Shown: one piece after another, positions 23,186 through 24,281 of the stretch | Layout: each line of letters begins with the position of its first letter | Numbering within the stretch: position 1 is the stretch's first letter | Source: T1Sed10-7 sp040904745 | Lineage (GTDB): Bacteria > Actinomycetota > Nitriliruptoria > Nitriliruptorales > Nitriliruptoraceae | Length of the DNA: 24,281 nt | Reading direction: 5' to 3' | Assembly (NCBI GenBank): GCA_040904745.1 | Contig: JBBDSW010000148.1 | Coordinates: 1 to 24,281, forward strand | The notes under the pieces: model-generated | Databases searched by the model: none | What the model saw: only the letters and a program-made list of their open reading frames with translations | What the model was told of the DNA's origin: nothing | Translations under genes and position numbers: made by a program

Positions 23186-24010
23186 TCAACCCCCCACGAG
23201 CTGCACGACCGCGTCGCCAAGCTCGATGCGGTCACCTGGTTCCAGCGGGTGCTCGGCCGCCCGCCGACCGTTGACCTTGGTGCCGTTCGTCGAGCCGAGG
23301 TCGACGACCCACCACTGGCCCCCGCGACGCACGAACGCCGCGTGCTCGCGGGAGACGGTGCTGTCGTCGATCGTGAGGTCGCAGCGCTCCAGACGACCGG
23401 CGGTCAGCCGTGGTCCGGTGACCGCTATCCGGGTCCCGGCGCCGGTCTGGGCCCGATGGACGACGAGGTGGAGGCCGCTGGGCGGGGCGGTGGTCACGAC
23501 CTGCGTGTGGTCGATGCCGCTGCCGGTGACCGGTGGGTCCGCCGTCGGGCTCGGAGGCTGAGCGGACGCGGAGGCGCCGGGCTGCGGCGTCGCGCCGGCC
23601 GCAGGGTCGTGACTGTGCTGGCCGCTGCCCGCATCGCCCTCGACCACCTCGATACGGCCGGTGAGCCGGAAGCGTCCGAGCTTGACCTCGTCGTCGACCG
23701 CGATCCGGACCTTCGCGGGCCCCCGGAGGAGCCAGCCGTGCTCGGCTGCGGTCTCCACGACCACCTCGGCGAGTTCGCGGGGGAGGGACGCTCCGAAGCC
23801 TGCGAGCCGCTCATGGTCCTTCGGGCCCACCGTCACCCGGTAGACGTTGGGGACGACGACACCGTCGTGGGTGACGTGCTGGTTGTCTGCGGCGTAGCGC
23901 TGGACGGCCTTGGCGAGCTCGATCGGCTGGATGCCGGAACGGAACGCGCGTGCGAAGAAGCCCTCGACGGCCCCTTCGAGCCGGCGTTCGAACTCCTGCA
24001 GCACGCCCAT
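23186..24010 (-). CDS. fhaA: FHA-domain protein FhaA
   Basis: The first gene of the signalling operon encodes 274 residues: an N-terminal DUF3662 domain (about 1-120, M-G-V-L-Q-E-F-E-R-R-L-E), a Pro/Ala-rich disordered linker (about 125-180) and a C-terminal FHA domain with G-R-L-E-R-C-D, S-R-E-H-A and D-L-G-S-T-N-G-T-K-V-N-G. In Mycobacterium FhaA is a PknB substrate that binds the phosphorylated pseudokinase domain of MviN to control peptidoglycan synthesis. The linker is shorter than in mycobacterial FhaA, which exceeds 500 residues. The ATG at 24010 is preferred over the longer frame, since the conserved domain begins there; only a weak GGTGG ribosome site precedes it. Confidence 0.93.
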   Translation of the reverse strand: MGVLQEFERRLEGAVEGFFARAFRSGIQPIELAKAVQRYAADNQHVTHDGVVVPNVYRVTVGPKDHERLAGFGASLPRELAEVVVETAAEHGWLLRGPAKVRIAVDDEVKLGRFRLTGRIEVVEGDAGSGQHSHDPAAGATPQPGASASAQPPSPTADPPVTGSGIDHTQVVTTAPPSGLHLVVHRAQTGAGTRIAVTGPRLTAGRLERCDLTIDDSTVSREHAAFVRRGGQWWVVDLGSTNGTKVNGRRAAEHPLEPGDRIELGDAVVQLVGG

Positions 24011-24187
24011 GGTGTCCACCGGTTCCGATCGCGTCGAACGGGGCTCGGTCGTGCCCGACGGGCCGGCCGGTCCGGCCGACGTCGGCGGGAGACGCTGCCA
24101 CCTGGTGGGGACCGCCCCGTCCCGGACGAAAGGGTAGCCGAGGGGTGTGCGCGGCCCACCCGTCCGAAGGGAGCGGGAACGCGTCCA
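24011..24187. other. Upstream region of the fhaA operon
   Basis: No convincing gene is seen between the fhaA ATG and the tRNA-Leu promoter. On the minus strand TACCCT (24136-24131) is a possible minus-10 box for the operon, giving a leader of about 110 bases; no good minus-35 box accompanies it. Confidence 0.3.
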
Positions 24188-24217
24188 TTGGCTGGGTCGT
24201 GAGCACGTTGGTACGCT
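24188..24217 (+). promoter_or_regulatory. Promoter of tRNA-Leu
   Basis: TTGGCT (24188-24193) and TACGCT (24212-24217) are 18 bp apart, a good fit to housekeeping actinobacterial promoters. The start site would lie near 24224, about nine bases before the mature tRNA. Confidence 0.6.
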
Positions 24218-24232
24218 CCGCGCCTCGCACCC

Positions 24233-24281
24233 GGGCGGGTGGCGGAATTGGCAGACGCGCACGGTTCAGGTCCGTGTGTCC
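24233..24281 (+). tRNA. tRNA-Leu (anticodon CAG), cut by the window end
   Basis: The 5' part of a tRNA is visible: a 7-base acceptor strand GGGCGGG, TG, a D arm with GGCGGAATTGGCAGACGC typical of leucine tRNA, and the anticodon stem CACGG/CCGTG around TTCAGGT. The anticodon CAG (24267-24269) reads CTG, the commonest leucine codon in such GC-rich genomes. The variable arm and 3' half lie beyond the window. A tRNA-Leu upstream of fhaA is also found in Mycobacterium. Confidence 0.93.

Overview
This is a very GC-rich bacterial window with GTG and TTG starts common. Its gene content points to Actinomycetota: a CrgA-type division protein, a class E-like sortase, and the cluster fhaA-fhaB-pstP-rodA-pbpA-pknB read on the minus strand away from a tRNA-Leu. 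A tRNA-Ala at the left end, crgA, a trpG/pabA gene and the pknB cluster are the genes usually found near the chromosomal origin in actinobacteria (in Mycobacterium: alaT, crgA, trpG, pknB to fhaA, leuT). The window is therefore probably origin-proximal. Two perfect DnaA boxes at 2128-2176 fit this. The genus cannot be named from the sequence; a deep-branching actinobacterial class is plausible because the cluster is expanded and pknA is missing.

Left part (1-7058): tRNA-Ala(TGC), a gamma-glutamyltransferase-like Ntn hydrolase, a small membrane protein with a zinc-ribbon-like tail, then crgA and a sortase transcribed divergently. A 55-residue membrane protein follows the sortase. A polyprenyl diphosphate synthase lies on the minus strand, divergent to an acyl-CoA synthetase homologue that has lost its key catalytic motifs and is followed at once by a glutamine amidotransferase (trpG/pabA type).

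Middle part (7055-15071): two membrane-linked proteases, a PDZ-Lon (S16) and a site-2 (M50) protease with CBS domains, form a coupled minus-strand pair. They are divergent to a release-factor-like protein (baeRF type) coupled to a TPR-like protein. Next comes a plus-strand copper module: a CopC-CopD fusion, a YcnI-like protein and a membrane protein with a Trp-His-Asp-His-Arg motif.

Right part (15068-24281): a minus-strand cell-wall and division signalling operon. In transcription order it is fhaA, fhaB, pstP, rodA, pbpA, pknB and then an added PAS histidine kinase. Several joints are 4-bp ATGA or GTGA overlaps. PknB senses cell-wall fragments through PASTA domains, PstP reverses its phosphorylation, FhaA and FhaB read phosphothreonine, and RodA with PbpA build peptidoglycan. 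The histidine kinase is interrupted by 100 N, but 55 bp are identical on both sides of the gap. Joining the two copies restores one 534-residue frame, so the gap is an assembly artefact. The window ends inside a tRNA-Leu(CAG). I saw no CRISPR array, insertion sequence or prophage gene.
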